In this document: positions 17,639 to 28,095 of the stretch, piece by piece
Numbering within the stretch: the stretch's first letter is position 1
Layout of the letters: each line of letters begins with the position of its first letter
Position numbers and translations under genes: made by a program
Assembly (NCBI GenBank): GCA_025363315.1
Contig: JANYED010000203.1
Coordinates: 1 to 41,977 of the forward strand
Source of the DNA: Polaromonas sp.
GTDB lineage: Bacteria > Pseudomonadota > Gammaproteobacteria > Burkholderiales > Burkholderiaceae_C
Direction of reading: 5' to 3'
Length of the DNA: 41,977 nt
The notes under the pieces: model-generated
Told to the model about the DNA's origin: nothing
What the model saw: the letters and a program-made list of their open reading frames with translations, nothing else
The model's database searches: none

Positions 17639-20074
17639 ATGCCTTTTTCAAAGTCCCCTTCCACACCCCCAGAGTCAGCGACGGCCCTTCAAGCCAGCCT
17701 GAAGCGACAGCCGCAGCCAGTCTGGCTGACCTGGCTGCTGAGGCTGACGCTTTGGGGAGGTGGCCTGGCGGTAGCCGGGATCTTGAGCTTGTTGATGGTG
17801 ATCGCTGTGGCGCTGGCTGTTGCGTATCCCAATTTGCCAGACATTTCGGACCTGTCGGACTATCGGCCCAAGTTGCCGATGCGGGTTTACTCGTCGGACG
17901 GCATTGTGATGGGCGAGTTTGGCGAAGAGCGCCGCAGCCTGACACCGATCAAGGACATCCCCAAGGTCATGAAAGATGCAGTGCTGGCCATCGAAGACGC
18001 CCGCTTTTTCTCGCACGGCGGGGTGGACTACCTCGGTGTGATTCGCGCGGGCTTGGCCAATGTGGGGCGGACCAAGGCGCAGGGTGCGTCGACCATCACC
18101 ATGCAGGTGGCGCGCAATGTGTACCTGTCGGCTGAAAAAACCTACACCCGGAAAATCTACGAGATTTTGCTGACGTTCAAGCTGGAACACATGCTAAGCA
18201 AAGACCAGATTCTGGAAATCTACATGAACCAGATTTTCTTGGGCAACCGGGCTTACGGCTTTGCAGCCGCATCGGAAACCTACTTTGGCAAGCCGCTCAA
18301 AGACATCAGCATTGCAGAAGCCGCGATGCTGGCGGGGCTGCCCAAAGCACCTTCGGCCTACAACCCGGTCGTCAACCCAAAACGCGCTAGGGCCCGGCAG
18401 CTGTACATCATCGAGCGGATGCAAGACAACGGTTTTATCACTGCCGAGCAAGCCGTTGCCGCCAAAGCAGAAGAGTTGGTCGTCAAGACCGGACCGGACG
18501 CTGGCCGTGTGCACGCTGAATACATTTCAGAAACAGTGCGCCAACTGGTCTTTAACCAGTACGGCGAGCAGACCTACACGCGCGGCCTGAACGTGTACAC
18601 CACCTTGAGCGCGGCCGATCAGACCGCTGCTTACAAGGCGCTGCGCAAGGGCATCATGGACTACGAGCGCCGCCAGATTTACCGGGGCCCGGAAAAGTTT
18701 GTCGACGTTCCGCAAGATGCCAAAGAAGCCGAAGACGCGATTGACGACGCGCTCACAGACAGCCCAGACAACGGTGATGTCATGTCAGCCGTGGTGCTGG
18801 ACGCCAATCCGAAGCGGATTTTGGCGATGCGGCAAAACAGTGAAAGTATTGAAATCACGGGTGAAGGATTGAGACCTGCACAGTCGGGCCTGGCCGACAA
18901 GGCAGCGCCCAACATCAAGATACGCCGCGGCGCCGTGATTCGGGTGGCAAAAACACCCAAGGGCAGCTGGGAGATCACCCAGTTGCCGGAAGTTGAAGGC
19001 GCTTTTGTGGCGCTCGACCCAAGAAGCGGCGCCATCCGCGCGCTGGTCGGCGGCTTTGACTTTGAAAAAAACAAATTCAACCACGTGACACAGGCCTGGC
19101 GGCAACCGGGTTCAAGCTTCAAACCGTTTATTTATTCAGCCGCGCTTGAAAAGGGCTTCACGCCCGCCACCGTCATTAACGATGCGCCGCTGTTTTTTGA
19201 TGCGGGCGTCACCGGTGGCCAGCCCTGGGAACCAAAAAACTACGATGGCACCTTTGAAGGCCCGATGAGCATGCGCACTGCTTTGAAGAAATCAAAAAAT
19301 ATGATTTCTATTCGCATCCTGCAGTCCATCGGCGCGTCATATGGCCAGGACTGGATCACCCGCTTTGGCTTTGAGGCTGAAAAACACCCTGCATATCTGA
19401 CGATGGCCCTCGGCGCGGGCTCGGTCACGCCGATCCAGATGGCCACGGCTTATTCCGTTTTTGCCAATGGCGGGTATCGCATCAGCCCCTATCTGATCAC
19501 CAGGATCACAGACCAAAGAGGCAAGGTCCTGGTGGAGACCAAAGCTTCAGTGCTCAAGGAGTCTGCACGCGGCATTGATGCACGCAATGCTTTCATCATG
19601 TCCAGCCTGCTGCAGGAAGTCGCGCGCTCCGGCACGGCAGCCAAGGCGCAGGCAACCTTGAAGCGGCCTGATCTATACGGCAAAACCGGCACCACCAACG
19701 ATTCGATCGACACCTGGTTTGTGGGCTACCAGCCCACGCTGACTGCAGCCGTGTGGATGGGTTACGACACGCCGAAAAAACTCGGTGACCGCGAAACCGG
19801 CGGCGGCTTGAGCCTGCCGGTCTGGATTGACTTTATGGGCCACGCGCTCAAGGGCGTTCCGGTTGCCGAGATGGCCGTGCCCGAAGGCGTGGTAAACGTC
19901 GGCGGCGAGTGGTATTACGACGAATACGCACGAGGCGCAGGTGTCAGAAGCGTCGGCGTACCGGCCGCCGCGCCCGCAGCAGATGGCGCGCCAGCACCGG
20001 TGACCGGCTTGCCGATCTCGGTCTTGCCGCCGGTTGATGAGAAAAAGCGGATTCTTGATTTGTTCAATAACTGA
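17639..20074 (+). CDS. mrcA: Penicillin-binding protein 1A (bifunctional transglycosylase/transpeptidase)
   Basis: Transglycosylase [36 protein letters not shown]; transpeptidase [20 protein letters not shown] and KTGTTND motifs. Confidence 0.96.
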   Translation: MPFSKSPSTPPESATALQASLKRQPQPVWLTWLLRLTLWGGGLAVAGILSLLMVIAVALAVAYPNLPDISDLSDYRPKLPMRVYSSDGIVMGEFGEERRSLTPIKDIPKVMKDAVLAIEDARFFSHGGVDYLGVIRAGLANVGRTKAQGASTITMQVARNVYLSAEKTYTRKIYEILLTFKLEHMLSKDQILEIYMNQIFLGNRAYGFAAASETYFGKPLKDISIAEAAMLAGLPKAPSAYNPVVNPKRARARQLYIIERMQDNGFITAEQAVAAKAEELVVKTGPDAGRVHAEYISETVRQLVFNQYGEQTYTRGLNVYTTLSAADQTAAYKALRKGIMDYERRQIYRGPEKFVDVPQDAKEAEDAIDDALTDSPDNGDVMSAVVLDANPKRILAMRQNSESIEITGEGLRPAQSGLADKAAPNIKIRRGAVIRVAKTPKGSWEITQLPEVEGAFVALDPRSGAIRALVGGFDFEKNKFNHVTQAWRQPGSSFKPFIYSAALEKGFTPATVINDAPLFFDAGVTGGQPWEPKNYDGTFEGPMSMRTALKKSKNMISIRILQSIGASYGQDWITRFGFEAEKHPAYLTMALGAGSVTPIQMATAYSVFANGGYRISPYLITRITDQRGKVLVETKASVLKESARGIDARNAFIMSSLLQEVARSGTAAKAQATLKRPDLYGKTGTTNDSIDTWFVGYQPTLTAAVWMGYDTPKKLGDRETGGGLSLPVWIDFMGHALKGVPVAEMAVPEGVVNVGGEWYYDEYARGAGVRSVGVPAAAPAADGAPAPVTGLPISVLPPVDEKKRILDLFNN

Positions 20075-20393
20075 AAACGACGGCCTGGCCGGCCTGGTCG
20101 GTGGCGCTTTGCGTGAGGGCTGCAAACAATTCATCACCGGTCTTGGTGTCCAGCCACTGGCCGTTGACGAGTTTGTAATGAAAGCCGCCAGAGCGTGCCG
20201 CCATCCAGATTTCCTGCAACGGTTTTTGCAGGTTGATGATGATCTGGCTGTGGTTGCCAAAGGTTAGAGTGATCATGCCGCCAGTGCGTTGATTGTCGAT
20301 GTCGGCATCACTCGCGTCGTTAATGCGGTCGCAGGCCAGCTCAATGGCCGCCAGGGCTTTTTCGGCATGGTTTAAATAGTCGAGGTCGGTCAT
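20064..20393 (-). CDS. cyaY: Iron-sulfur cluster assembly frataxin-like CyaY
   Basis: [24 protein letters not shown]...[25 protein letters not shown]; 3' end overlaps the mrcA 3' end by 11 nt. Confidence 0.92.
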   Translation of the reverse strand: MTDLDYLNHAEKALAAIELACDRINDASDADIDNQRTGGMITLTFGNHSQIIINLQKPLQEIWMAARSGGFHYKLVNGQWLDTKTGDELFAALTQSATDQAGQAVVFSY

Positions 20394-20405
20394 TACAATC
20401 CGGTC

Positions 20406-20600
20406 ATGTTTTTTCTACCCCAAATCATAGCGGCCATGTTTGCGTTGGGCACGCTGGCTGCCTGCGGCCAAAAAGGCCCTCTTTTTTTAGCGCCGCAAAG
20501 TGTGTCGTACAGCTCGTTCTCCAGCAGCAATGTCGCCCCGCCGATTACTTCACCCCTCTCACCCGCATCACCCGCATCAGCTCCATCGCCCGCCCAATGA
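20406..20600 (+). CDS. lptM: Small LptM/YifL-type lipoprotein
   Basis: [18 protein letters not shown] motif; lies immediately upstream of lysA with ATGA overlap. Confidence 0.8.
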   Translation: MFFLPQIIAAMFALGTLAACGQKGPLFLAPQSVSYSSFSSSNVAPPITSPLSPASPASAPSPAQ

Positions 20601-21874
20601 GCCAAGCACACTCACTTCCTGGCCAGCCGTTCGTCGCTTATCAAGATGGTCAGCTTTGCGTTGATGGCATGGCCTTGAGAACGCTGGCGCAAGCGCACGG
20701 CACGCCTTTGTTTGTCTATTCCAAAGCTGCCATGCTCCACGCACTGGCCGCTTACCAGCGCGGCTTTGCCGGGCGCAACGCGCAAATCTGCTACGGCATG
20801 AAGGCCAACTCGACGCTCGGCATCCTGCAGGTTTTTGCCGCAGCAGGCTGCGGTTTTGACATTGTTTCCAGCGGCGAGCTGGCACGCGTGGTGGCGGCTG
20901 GCGGTGATGTTAAAAAAGTCATTTTTTCAGGCGTGGGTAAAACGCGTGTTGAGATGCGCGGCGCACTGACAGCTGGCATCGGCTGCTTTAATGTTGAAAG
21001 CGAGGCCGAGCTCGATGTGTTGTCAGAGGTAGCACTTGAGCTGGGCCTGCGCGCGCCGGTCAGTATTCGCGTGAATCCCAACGTAGACCCCAAAACACAC
21101 CCCTACATTTCGACCGGCCTGAAGGGCAACAAGTTTGGTGTGGCACACAGCGATGCCTTGCGGGTGTACCGCCATGCAGCGTCGCTGCCCGGTTTGAACG
21201 TGGTGGGCATTGACTGCCACATCGGATCGCAAATTACCGAAGTCACCCCGTACTTGGACGCGATGGACCGGGTGCTTGACCTCGTGGACGCGATTGAAGC
21301 GGCCGGCATTCCAATCGCCCACATCGACTTCGGCGGCGGCCTGGGCATTGACTACCACGGCGACACGCCGCCTGCTGCAGACCAGCTGTGGCGGCAGCTG
21401 TTTGCCAAGATTGACGCGCGCAGCCACAGCGGCAAGAAAATAATGATCGAGCCGGGCCGCTCTTTGGTTGGCAACGCCGGGGTCTGCGTGAGTGAAGTGA
21501 TTTACCTCAAACCGGGCGAGCAAAAAAACTTTTGCATCATTGACGCCGCCATGAACGACCTGCCCCGCCCTGCCCTTTATCAGGCGTTTCATGCCATCGT
21601 GCCGGTGTCCATCACGAACAAAACCGCGGCAACTTACGACGTGGTAGGCCCGGTGTGTGAAAGCGGTGACTGGCTTGGTCGCGACCGCGAGCTCAATGTG
21701 GCAGCAGGCGACTTTGTGGCGGTGTTATCAAGTGGTGCTTACTGCATGAGCATGGCCAGCAACTACAACACGCGGGGCCGTGCGGCGGAGTTACTTGTCG
21801 ACGGTGATGCCGTACGTGTGATCCGCCAGCGGGAAACAGTGCAAGACCAGATGCGCGGCGAACAGCTGGTTTGA
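20597..21874 (+). CDS. lysA: Diaminopimelate decarboxylase
   Basis: ICYGMKANSTLGIL (PLP Lys), HIGSQITEVTPY, HIDFGGGLGIDY, EPGRSLVGNAG, CESGDWLGRDR. Confidence 0.97.
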   Translation: MSQAHSLPGQPFVAYQDGQLCVDGMALRTLAQAHGTPLFVYSKAAMLHALAAYQRGFAGRNAQICYGMKANSTLGILQVFAAAGCGFDIVSSGELARVVAAGGDVKKVIFSGVGKTRVEMRGALTAGIGCFNVESEAELDVLSEVALELGLRAPVSIRVNPNVDPKTHPYISTGLKGNKFGVAHSDALRVYRHAASLPGLNVVGIDCHIGSQITEVTPYLDAMDRVLDLVDAIEAAGIPIAHIDFGGGLGIDYHGDTPPAADQLWRQLFAKIDARSHSGKKIMIEPGRSLVGNAGVCVSEVIYLKPGEQKNFCIIDAAMNDLPRPALYQAFHAIVPVSITNKTAATYDVVGPVCESGDWLGRDRELNVAAGDFVAVLSSGAYCMSMASNYNTRGRAAELLVDGDAVRVIRQRETVQDQMRGEQLV

Positions 21875-21900
21875 AGCTGCTCGTTCAAAGCCGGGTAGAC

Positions 21901-21949
21901 GCTATAAATTAAATAGCTGCTTGCGCCCGTATTTGCTGGGCTACAGCCC
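21901..21949 (+). repeat. 48-nt dispersed repeat, copy 4; encodes the C-terminus of msrQ
   Basis: gctataaattaaatagctgcttgcgcccgtatttgctgggctacagccc; the msrQ stop and last ~13 codons lie within it. Confidence 0.85.
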
Positions 21950-22580
21950 TTTTCTTACCCAAATACTGCTGCACACGCCAACCCAGCAGCACTGCAACGA
22001 TAGCGGCGTAAACAAACACTTCGGCAAAGTTGTTTTTGCCCGCGCGCATCCAGAAGAAATGCAGCAAGCCCAAGCCGGAGATCCCATACACCAGCTTGTG
22101 CAGCATTTGCCAGCGCTTGGCCCCCATCGCTTTGATGGCTTTGTTAAACGACGTCGCAGCCAGCGGCGTGAGCAGTAAAAAGCCCAAAAAGCCCACCAGA
22201 ATAAACGGCCGTTTGGCAATGTCCTTGGCGATGTCGGCAACGTCAAAACCCATGTCAAACCAGCTATAGCTCAGGAGGTGCACCACCACATAAAAGTACA
22301 CAAACAAACCCAGCATCCGCCTAAAGCGGGCCAGCTGCGGCGTGTTGCTGATGGTGCGCAGCGGTGTCACAGCCAGCACAATGCAGATAAAACGCAGCGT
22401 CCAGTCGCCGGTGGCGCGGATCAGATACTCCTGCGGATTGGCACCCGCCCCATTGGTGGCAACCAGGTAAGCCAGCCAGACGATGGGCACCATGCACAAC
22501 GCAAAAAGCGCTGGCTTGGTTGCTGGGTGCAGCAAGCGTTTTTTCAAGCTCAGCACTGTGGTGTTGGCCAACATGATCAA
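21909..22580 (-). CDS. msrQ: Protein-methionine-sulfoxide reductase heme-binding subunit MsrQ
   Basis: YedZ-like multi-TM protein ([56 protein letters not shown]), overlapping msrP. Confidence 0.92.
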   Translation of the reverse strand: MIMLANTTVLSLKKRLLHPATKPALFALCMVPIVWLAYLVATNGAGANPQEYLIRATGDWTLRFICIVLAVTPLRTISNTPQLARFRRMLGLFVYFYVVVHLLSYSWFDMGFDVADIAKDIAKRPFILVGFLGFLLLTPLAATSFNKAIKAMGAKRWQMLHKLVYGISGLGLLHFFWMRAGKNNFAEVFVYAAIVAVLLGWRVQQYLGKKRAVAQQIRAQAAI

Positions 22581-23587
22581 AAATTCTTTTTCAGGTCCAT
22601 GCCCGCATACAACTGACCAACCTGCGCTTCATAGCCGTTGAACATCAGTGTTTTGCGCTTTTTGGCAAACAGCCCGTCTTCGCCAATCCGGCGCTCAGTC
22701 GCCTGACTCCAGCGCGGATGGTCCACATTCGGGTTGACGTTGGAATAAAACCCATATTCGCTGGCGGCAGCCTTGTTCCACGCGGTTTTGGGTTCTTTGT
22801 CGGTAAAACGGATTTTGACAATGCTCTTGCCGCTTTTAAAACCGTACTTCCACGGCAGCACCATGCGCACGGGCGCCCCGGACTGATTGGGCAGCACCTC
22901 GCCGTACATGCCAAAACTCAGCAGCGCCAGCGGGTGCATGGCTTCGTCCATGCGCAGCGCCTCCACGTACGGCCACTCCAGAACGCGAGAGCCAACAAAC
23001 GGCATGGTTTTCGGGTCGGCCAGCGTCACAAACTCAACATATTTGGCGCTGCCCAACGGCTCAACTTTTTTGATCAATTCTGACAGCGAATAACCCACCC
23101 ATGGGATCACCATCGACCAGCCCTCAACGCAGCGCAGGCGGTAAATACGCTCTTCTTGCGGTGCCAGCTTGACGAGATCTTCCAGCGTGTAGCTTTTGGG
23201 CTGCTTGACCAGGCCCTCAACCGCCACGCTCCAGGGCTTGGTCACCAGCGTGCCCGCATTTTTGGCAGGGTCGGCTTTGTCGGTGCCGAATTCATAAAAG
23301 TTGTTGTACGTCGTTGCGTCCTTGTAGTCGGTGATTTTTTCCATCGTCACCGCGCCAGCAACGGCCGATTTGCCGCCTGCCAGTGCAGCGCCCTTGCCGG
23401 GTTTGGCAAAACTGGCCGCATCGGCCTGAGCCATCGCCTCACGCCCAGCCCAGCTGGCCAGCGCGGCGCCTGCCGCACCGGTCGCCATCAACTTCATCAG
23501 CTCGCGGCGGCTCTGGTAAGCGGCTTGCGTGGTGATGTCACTAGGCACATTGTGGCGAAAGCCGTCGGCGTTGGTTTTAATCAGCAT
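22577..23587 (-). CDS. msrP: Protein-methionine-sulfoxide reductase catalytic subunit MsrP (molybdopterin)
   Basis: Tat-type N-terminus [71 protein letters not shown]. Confidence 0.94.
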   Translation of the reverse strand: MLIKTNADGFRHNVPSDITTQAAYQSRRELMKLMATGAAGAALASWAGREAMAQADAASFAKPGKGAALAGGKSAVAGAVTMEKITDYKDATTYNNFYEFGTDKADPAKNAGTLVTKPWSVAVEGLVKQPKSYTLEDLVKLAPQEERIYRLRCVEGWSMVIPWVGYSLSELIKKVEPLGSAKYVEFVTLADPKTMPFVGSRVLEWPYVEALRMDEAMHPLALLSFGMYGEVLPNQSGAPVRMVLPWKYGFKSGKSIVKIRFTDKEPKTAWNKAAASEYGFYSNVNPNVDHPRWSQATERRIGEDGLFAKKRKTLMFNGYEAQVGQLYAGMDLKKNF

Positions 23588-23653
23588 GGGTTTCCTTTGA
23601 TAACTAGTTAGTCTGGGTACGCAGAGAACTCTTACACGGATTTTCGAAAACGC

Positions 23654-23688
23654 ATAAAAAAAGCGAGACTTTTTGCAAAGACTCGCTT
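23654..23688 (-). terminator. Rho-independent terminator for the cytochrome c gene
   Basis: AAGCGAG-a-CTTT-TTGC-AAAG-a-CTCGCTT hairpin with T7+ tract on the minus strand. Confidence 0.75.
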
Positions 23689-23753
23689 GATAAGAGCTTT
23701 TAAAAGCGCGGCGGTTCCATCATCCGCACTGACCCGCGCCGCGCGTGGGTCAG

Positions 23754-24416
23754 TCAGCGCAGCCCGGCGATGTAGTCGGCTAGCGCCTTGATTTCACGGT
23801 CATTCAGTTTGGCGGCGTTTTGCGTCATTTGCAGGTTGTTTTTGCGAATCCCATCGCGGAAATAAGTCAGCTGGGCGGCGGTGTATTCAGCATGCTGCCC
23901 AGACAGGCGTGGGTACTGCGCCGGAATGCCAGCGCCGTTCGGGCTGTGGCAGCCCGCGCAAGCGGCAATCTGCCGCTCTTGTATGCCGCCGCGGTAAATC
24001 TTTTCGCCCAAAGCGGCCATGTCTTTATCCGTGGCTGCGCCCGGCTTGGCTTTGTTGGTCGTGACCCAAAAAGCGATGTTTTTCATGTCTTCTTCGCTCA
24101 GTGCCGTTGCAAAACCAACCATGATCGCGTTGGCCCGCTTGCCGGACTTATATTCAGTCAATTGCTTGACCAGATATTCGGGGTGTTGCTGGGCCAATTT
24201 TGGATACGCTGGCGTGCCCGAGTTGCCGTCGACACCGTGGCAGCCCGAGCACACCGCGAAGCTGGCCTGGCCCTTGGCCACATCGGGCTTGTAGGCCACC
24301 GGAGCGGCCTTGGCTGGCTCAGGTTTGGCAGCATCTGCTGCAAAAGACGTTGCGCTGGAGATGGCTAGAACGAGGCCCAGAGTGGCGTTTAAAAAAGAGG
24401 TGGTGAACAGCTTCAT
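23754..24416 (-). CDS. Diheme cytochrome c (c4/c553 family)
   Basis: Signal peptide plus CSGCHG and CAGCHS heme motifs; ALADYIAGLR C-terminus. Confidence 0.92.
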   Translation of the reverse strand: MKLFTTSFLNATLGLVLAISSATSFAADAAKPEPAKAAPVAYKPDVAKGQASFAVCSGCHGVDGNSGTPAYPKLAQQHPEYLVKQLTEYKSGKRANAIMVGFATALSEEDMKNIAFWVTTNKAKPGAATDKDMAALGEKIYRGGIQERQIAACAGCHSPNGAGIPAQYPRLSGQHAEYTAAQLTYFRDGIRKNNLQMTQNAAKLNDREIKALADYIAGLR

Positions 24417-24519
24417 GTCGGGGATGCTTTGATGGTTGTAGCAATAGTCGACACTGATTTTACAATGGGTTCAAGGCACGTCTCGCCACTCGGGTATTGA
24501 CAAGCTCCAACAGACCACC

Positions 24520-25215
24520 ATGACCACACCCGCCAAACCGCCTACCAGCACTGACAAACCCGACCCCAAAATTGCGATGGGCTGGCTGCACACAGCCAAG
24601 TTTTTGACCACTGCGCCCGAGCTCAAGCACTTGCCGCGGCTCGATGTCCCTGAAATCGCCTTTGTGGGCCGGTCCAACGCCGGCAAATCAACCTGTATCA
24701 ACACGCTGACGCAGCAGCACCGGCTGGCCTATGCGTCCAAAACACCGGGCCGCACGCAGTCGATCAACCTGTTCACCCTAGGCAAACAGGGCGTGACAGA
24801 CGCAGTGCTCACTGACTTGCCGGGCTATGGCTACGCGGCCGTGCCCAAAGAAGCCAAGCTGCGCTGGCAGCAGGTGATGGGCAACTATTTGCAAACCCGT
24901 GACAACCTGAAAGGCGTGGTGCTGATGTGCGACCCGCGCCGCGGCATGACCGAGCTGGACGAGATTTTGCTCGACGTCATTCGCCCCCGGGTTGAAGAAG
25001 GCATGAAGTTTTTGATCCTGCTGACCAAGTCTGACAAGCTTAACAAAACCGAAGGCGCCAAAGCCCTGCAAATTGCCAAACTGAACGCGGCGGGCGGCGA
25101 TGTGAAGCTGTTTTCAGCGCTGAAAAAGCAGGGTGTTGAAGAGGTGGCCCAGCATTTGTGGGACTGGACGCATGCAGCTAACATTTATCTAACCAATGCG
25201 GCTTCAGCCCAATAA
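24520..25215 (+). CDS. engB: Ribosome biogenesis GTP-binding protein EngB (YsxC/YihA)
   Basis: IAFVGRSNAGKSTCINTL, TPGRTQSINLF, LTDLPGYGYA, LLTKSDKLNK. Confidence 0.96.
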   Translation: MTTPAKPPTSTDKPDPKIAMGWLHTAKFLTTAPELKHLPRLDVPEIAFVGRSNAGKSTCINTLTQQHRLAYASKTPGRTQSINLFTLGKQGVTDAVLTDLPGYGYAAVPKEAKLRWQQVMGNYLQTRDNLKGVVLMCDPRRGMTELDEILLDVIRPRVEEGMKFLILLTKSDKLNKTEGAKALQIAKLNAAGGDVKLFSALKKQGVEEVAQHLWDWTHAANIYLTNAASAQ

Positions 25216-25247
25216 AAACCGGCGCGAGCAGCTACTGAATACATAGC
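25201..25247 (-). repeat. 48-nt dispersed repeat, copy 5; contains the engB stop codon
   Basis: gcttcagcccaataaaaaccggcgcgagcagctactgaatacatagc. Confidence 0.8.
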
Positions 25248-25249
25248 AA

Positions 25250-26158
25250 ATGATTGACCTGACCCGGCTCGTATTGCCCCATGGCATCACCCTGTCGTGC
25301 CGCAGCGCGGGCGAAAAAGGCCGACCCGTGCTGGTGTTTTTGCACGGCTTTCCAGAAGCGGCGTTTGTATGGGACGAGTTGCTGATTCACTTTGCCAAGC
25401 CCGAGAACGGCGGCTACCGCTGCGTTGCGCCCAATTTGCGCGGTTTCGAGCAGTCAAGCGCGCCCACCGATGTGAGCGCCTACCGACCCAAGCATTTGGT
25501 GCAGGACATTGCGGCCTTGATCACGCTTGAAGGTGGACAGATTGAGTGCCTCGTCGCCCACGATTGGGGCGGCGCAGTGGCGTGGAATTTAGCCGCCAGC
25601 CAGCCGCAGCTGATCAAAAAACTCGCCATTCTTAATTCACCCCACCCAGGCACGTTTTTGCGTGAATTGCAGCATTCGCCCACCCAGCAGACCGCCAGCG
25701 CGTACATGAATTTTTTGATTCGACCCGACGCCGAAAAGCTGCTGGCTGAAGACGACTTTCGGCGCTTGTTTGAGTTTTTCATGCCTTTTAGCAGCGTTAA
25801 GGGAACGAAGGGTCCAAGAGTCGCGCCCGGCTGGCTCACAGACGCGGTCAGGGCGCAGTACCGGGACGTGTGGCAGCGCGGCTTGACCGGCCCGCTCAAT
25901 TTTTACCGCGCGTCGCCGCTACGGCCGGGGCCGGACATTGCCAAACTGGTGATTCCGCGTGCGCTGCTGGACGTGCAGCTGCGCACGCTGGTGATTTGGG
26001 GCATGGGCGACATTGCCCTGCCACCGGGTTTGCTCGACGGGCTGGAAGCCTTTGTGCCGCGCATGGAACTGCAGCGAATCGAGGGCGCAACGCACTGGCT
26101 GATTCATGAACAACCAGCGCTGGTAGCGCAGCATTTGCAGCGGTTTTTAGCAAGCTGA
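25250..26158 (+). CDS. Alpha/beta hydrolase (epoxide-hydrolase-like)
   Basis: VLVFLHGFPEAAFVWDELL, PNLRGFEQSSAP, LVAHDWGGAVAWNLA, IEGATHWLIHEQP. Confidence 0.92.
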   Translation: MIDLTRLVLPHGITLSCRSAGEKGRPVLVFLHGFPEAAFVWDELLIHFAKPENGGYRCVAPNLRGFEQSSAPTDVSAYRPKHLVQDIAALITLEGGQIECLVAHDWGGAVAWNLAASQPQLIKKLAILNSPHPGTFLRELQHSPTQQTASAYMNFLIRPDAEKLLAEDDFRRLFEFFMPFSSVKGTKGPRVAPGWLTDAVRAQYRDVWQRGLTGPLNFYRASPLRPGPDIAKLVIPRALLDVQLRTLVIWGMGDIALPPGLLDGLEAFVPRMELQRIEGATHWLIHEQPALVAQHLQRFLAS

Positions 26159-26160
26159 GT

Positions 26161-26208
26161 GCTATTTAATCAGGAGCTGCGCGCACCCGTATCTATTGGG
26201 TTGCAGGC
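26161..26208 (+). repeat. 48-nt dispersed repeat, copy 6
   Basis: gctatttaatcaggagctgcgcgcacccgtatctattgggttgcaggc, between convergent genes. Confidence 0.85.
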
Positions 26209-26259
26209 TTTTTTATTACCTAAAACAGGTCTTTAGCCTGGTTTCATTGGCTTTAAGCG

Positions 26260-27156
26260 TCAATAAACATCTGGCGCGCCCGCAGGCCGGGTTTTAAAGC
26301 GTTTGTGCACCCAAAAATATTGCGCCGGCTGACTGCGGATGTAGCTTTCAAGCTCGCGGTTCATGCGCGCGGTGTCCAGCGCCGCATCGTCTGTTGGAAA
26401 GTTGTCCCAGGCGGGCAGCACCACCACCTCGTAGCCGGTTGGCGTCATGCTGACCACCACTGGCACCACCTTGGCGCGCCCCAGCCGGGCAAAACGCGAC
26501 AGCGACGGCACGGTGGCGGTAGGGATGCCAAAAAACGGCACAAAAATCGATTCTTGCGGGCCAAAATCCATGTCGGGCAGCAAATAAAGCGGCTGGCCGC
26601 TGCGGATCGCCGCCACGATGGGTTTGACCCCTTCTACCCGGCCAAACAGCCGCATGTTGCCCCAGCGGCTGCGACCACGCAGAATCCAGCGGTCGATGAG
26701 TTTGTTCGACTGGTCGGTGTAGATCGTGGTCGACGGGCGCGGGATGCGCAGGGTGACGCCGCCCCAGGCAGCGTCCATGCCCACAAAATGCGGCACAAAC
26801 ACGACGGTCGGCTCGGTGCCGGCCAGTTCGTGGGTAGCGCCGGTAAACGCCACGCGCCGCAGCACCCAGCTTTGGGGGGCATGCCAGACCCAGCTCCTGT
26901 CCAGCCATGCCTGCGCAAAATAAACAAAGGTTCGGCGCGCCAGCCCTCTAATTTCGGGCGCGAGCAGCTCCGAAAAGCATAGCGTCAGGTTGGTGGTGAC
27001 AACCCGGCGGCGCGCGCCCACCAGCGCATACAGCGCCATGCCCAGCAGCCAACCCAGCGCGCGAACCACGCGCAGCGGCAGCATGGCCAAAAGCCGCATA
27101 AACAAAATACCCAATTGCGTGACCAGGCGGCCGGCGAGCTGGCGCAGCGCTGTCAA
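26260..27156 (-). CDS. Lipid A biosynthesis acyltransferase (LpxL/HtrB family)
   Basis: VTTNLTLCFSELLAPEIRGLARRTFVYF; FVPHFVGMDAAWGG; LYLLPDMDFGPQESIFVPFFGIPTATVPSLSRFARLGRAKVVPV. Confidence 0.92.
   Translation of the reverse strand: MTALRQLAGRLVTQLGILFMRLLAMLPLRVVRALGWLLGMALYALVGARRRVVTTNLTLCFSELLAPEIRGLARRTFVYFAQAWLDRSWVWHAPQSWVLRRVAFTGATHELAGTEPTVVFVPHFVGMDAAWGGVTLRIPRPSTTIYTDQSNKLIDRWILRGRSRWGNMRLFGRVEGVKPIVAAIRSGQPLYLLPDMDFGPQESIFVPFFGIPTATVPSLSRFARLGRAKVVPVVVSMTPTGYEVVVLPAWDNFPTDDAALDTARMNRELESYIRSQPAQYFWVHKRFKTRPAGAPDVY
26940..26983 (-). repeat. 48-nt-family repeat sequence located inside the acyltransferase coding region (copy 7)
   Basis: Minus strand: gctatgcttttcggagctgctcgcgcccgaaattagagggctg; 15-nt core AGCTGCTCGCGCCCG identical to the groS-groL copy. 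Confidence 0.65.
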
Positions 27157-28061
27157 AGCGCTGCCTTTGCTGCAGAGTCTTTGCCGGGGCTGTCTTGTTT
27201 AGGGGCGTCTTGCCGGGGCGTTTTGTAGCGGCCATAGCCCCACAGGTACTGGCCGGGCTGGCTCAGCACAATCGCTTCAATGGCTTGGTTGATGTTTGTC
27301 ACAGTACTCAATAGGTCAGAGCTATCAGTCAAGTGGATAGGCGGCCAGATCTTAACGATGTAACCGCGTCCCTTTGGCAGCCGCTCGCAGCTTACCGGCA
27401 GCAGCGCCGCACCGTTTTGCATCGCCAGCCGCGCGGCCAGCGTCATGGTGTAGGCCGGTTTGCCGAAAAACGGTGCCCACAGCCCTAGGCCTTCGGGCGG
27501 CACCTGATCGGTCAGCAGCGCCACGGCGCGTCCGGCTTTGAGCGCCTTGTGCATCGCCTTGATGGCGCTTAATGAGGCGGGCAGCACTGCAAAGTGCGGG
27601 CGCTGGCGGGCGGCCAGCTCAATAGCCGCCAGCCAGGCCTGCCGCGCCGGGCGATAAATGGCCGTGATCGCGCCGTAGCGCAGGCCAAACACCTCGGACA
27701 GCGCCTGCGGGCCCAGCTCAAAGCTGCCGCAATGCGGGCCGAAAAAAATCACACCTTTGCCCAGCGCGAAGGCTTGCTCAGCCAGTTCTTGGCCCTGCAT
27801 TTGCACGTTGGCCAGGCAAGACGCGTCAGCGGGCCGCAACCACAGCTTGGGCAGTTCCGCTACAAAGCGCCCGGCCTCGGCTATCGCTGGCCGGGCCATG
27901 TCAAACGGCACGCCGGCCTGCGCGCAATTGCTGCGAAAGCGCTCGCGGTAGGCCGGGCTGAACGCCCACACGCCCCAGCCCAGCGCGCCGCCCAGCACAT
28001 GCAGCGCCGTCAGGGGCCACACAGAAAAAAAGCGGAACAGGGTAAGCATCGGTAAAAGCAA
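27153..28061 (-). CDS. Lipid A biosynthesis acyltransferase, second paralog
   Basis: FRSNCAQAGVPFDMARPAIAEAG, FFGPHCGSFELGPQAL, ALLTDQVPPEGLGLWAPFFGKPAYTMTLAARLAMQNGAALLPV. Confidence 0.92.
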   Translation of the reverse strand: MLLPMLTLFRFFSVWPLTALHVLGGALGWGVWAFSPAYRERFRSNCAQAGVPFDMARPAIAEAGRFVAELPKLWLRPADASCLANVQMQGQELAEQAFALGKGVIFFGPHCGSFELGPQALSEVFGLRYGAITAIYRPARQAWLAAIELAARQRPHFAVLPASLSAIKAMHKALKAGRAVALLTDQVPPEGLGLWAPFFGKPAYTMTLAARLAMQNGAALLPVSCERLPKGRGYIVKIWPPIHLTDSSDLLSTVTNINQAIEAIVLSQPGQYLWGYGRYKTPRQDAPKQDSPGKDSAAKAAL

Positions 28062-28083
28062 TCACCACGGCGCGGCTGCGCCT

Positions 28084-28089
28084 TATAAT
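28084..28089 (+). promoter_or_regulatory. Candidate -10 box of the metK promoter
   Basis: Perfect TATAAT; a start ~7 nt downstream (28096) coincides with the first base of the riboswitch P1 stem. Confidence 0.55.
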
Positions 28090-28095
28090 CCACGG

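Noticed and set aside
20064-20074. 11-nt convergent overlap of mrcA and cyaY 3' ends
   Set aside because: Common compact-genome arrangement; not unusual enough to report as a finding.
26305-26982. 225-aa plus-strand ORF opposite the lipid A acyltransferase
   Set aside because: Antisense shadow ORF; the minus-strand product has clear family motifs.
27153-28061. Two adjacent lipid A acyltransferase genes as a recent duplication
   Set aside because: The two proteins are quite diverged, and tandem LpxL-like genes next to metK are, as I recall, ordinary in Burkholderiales.
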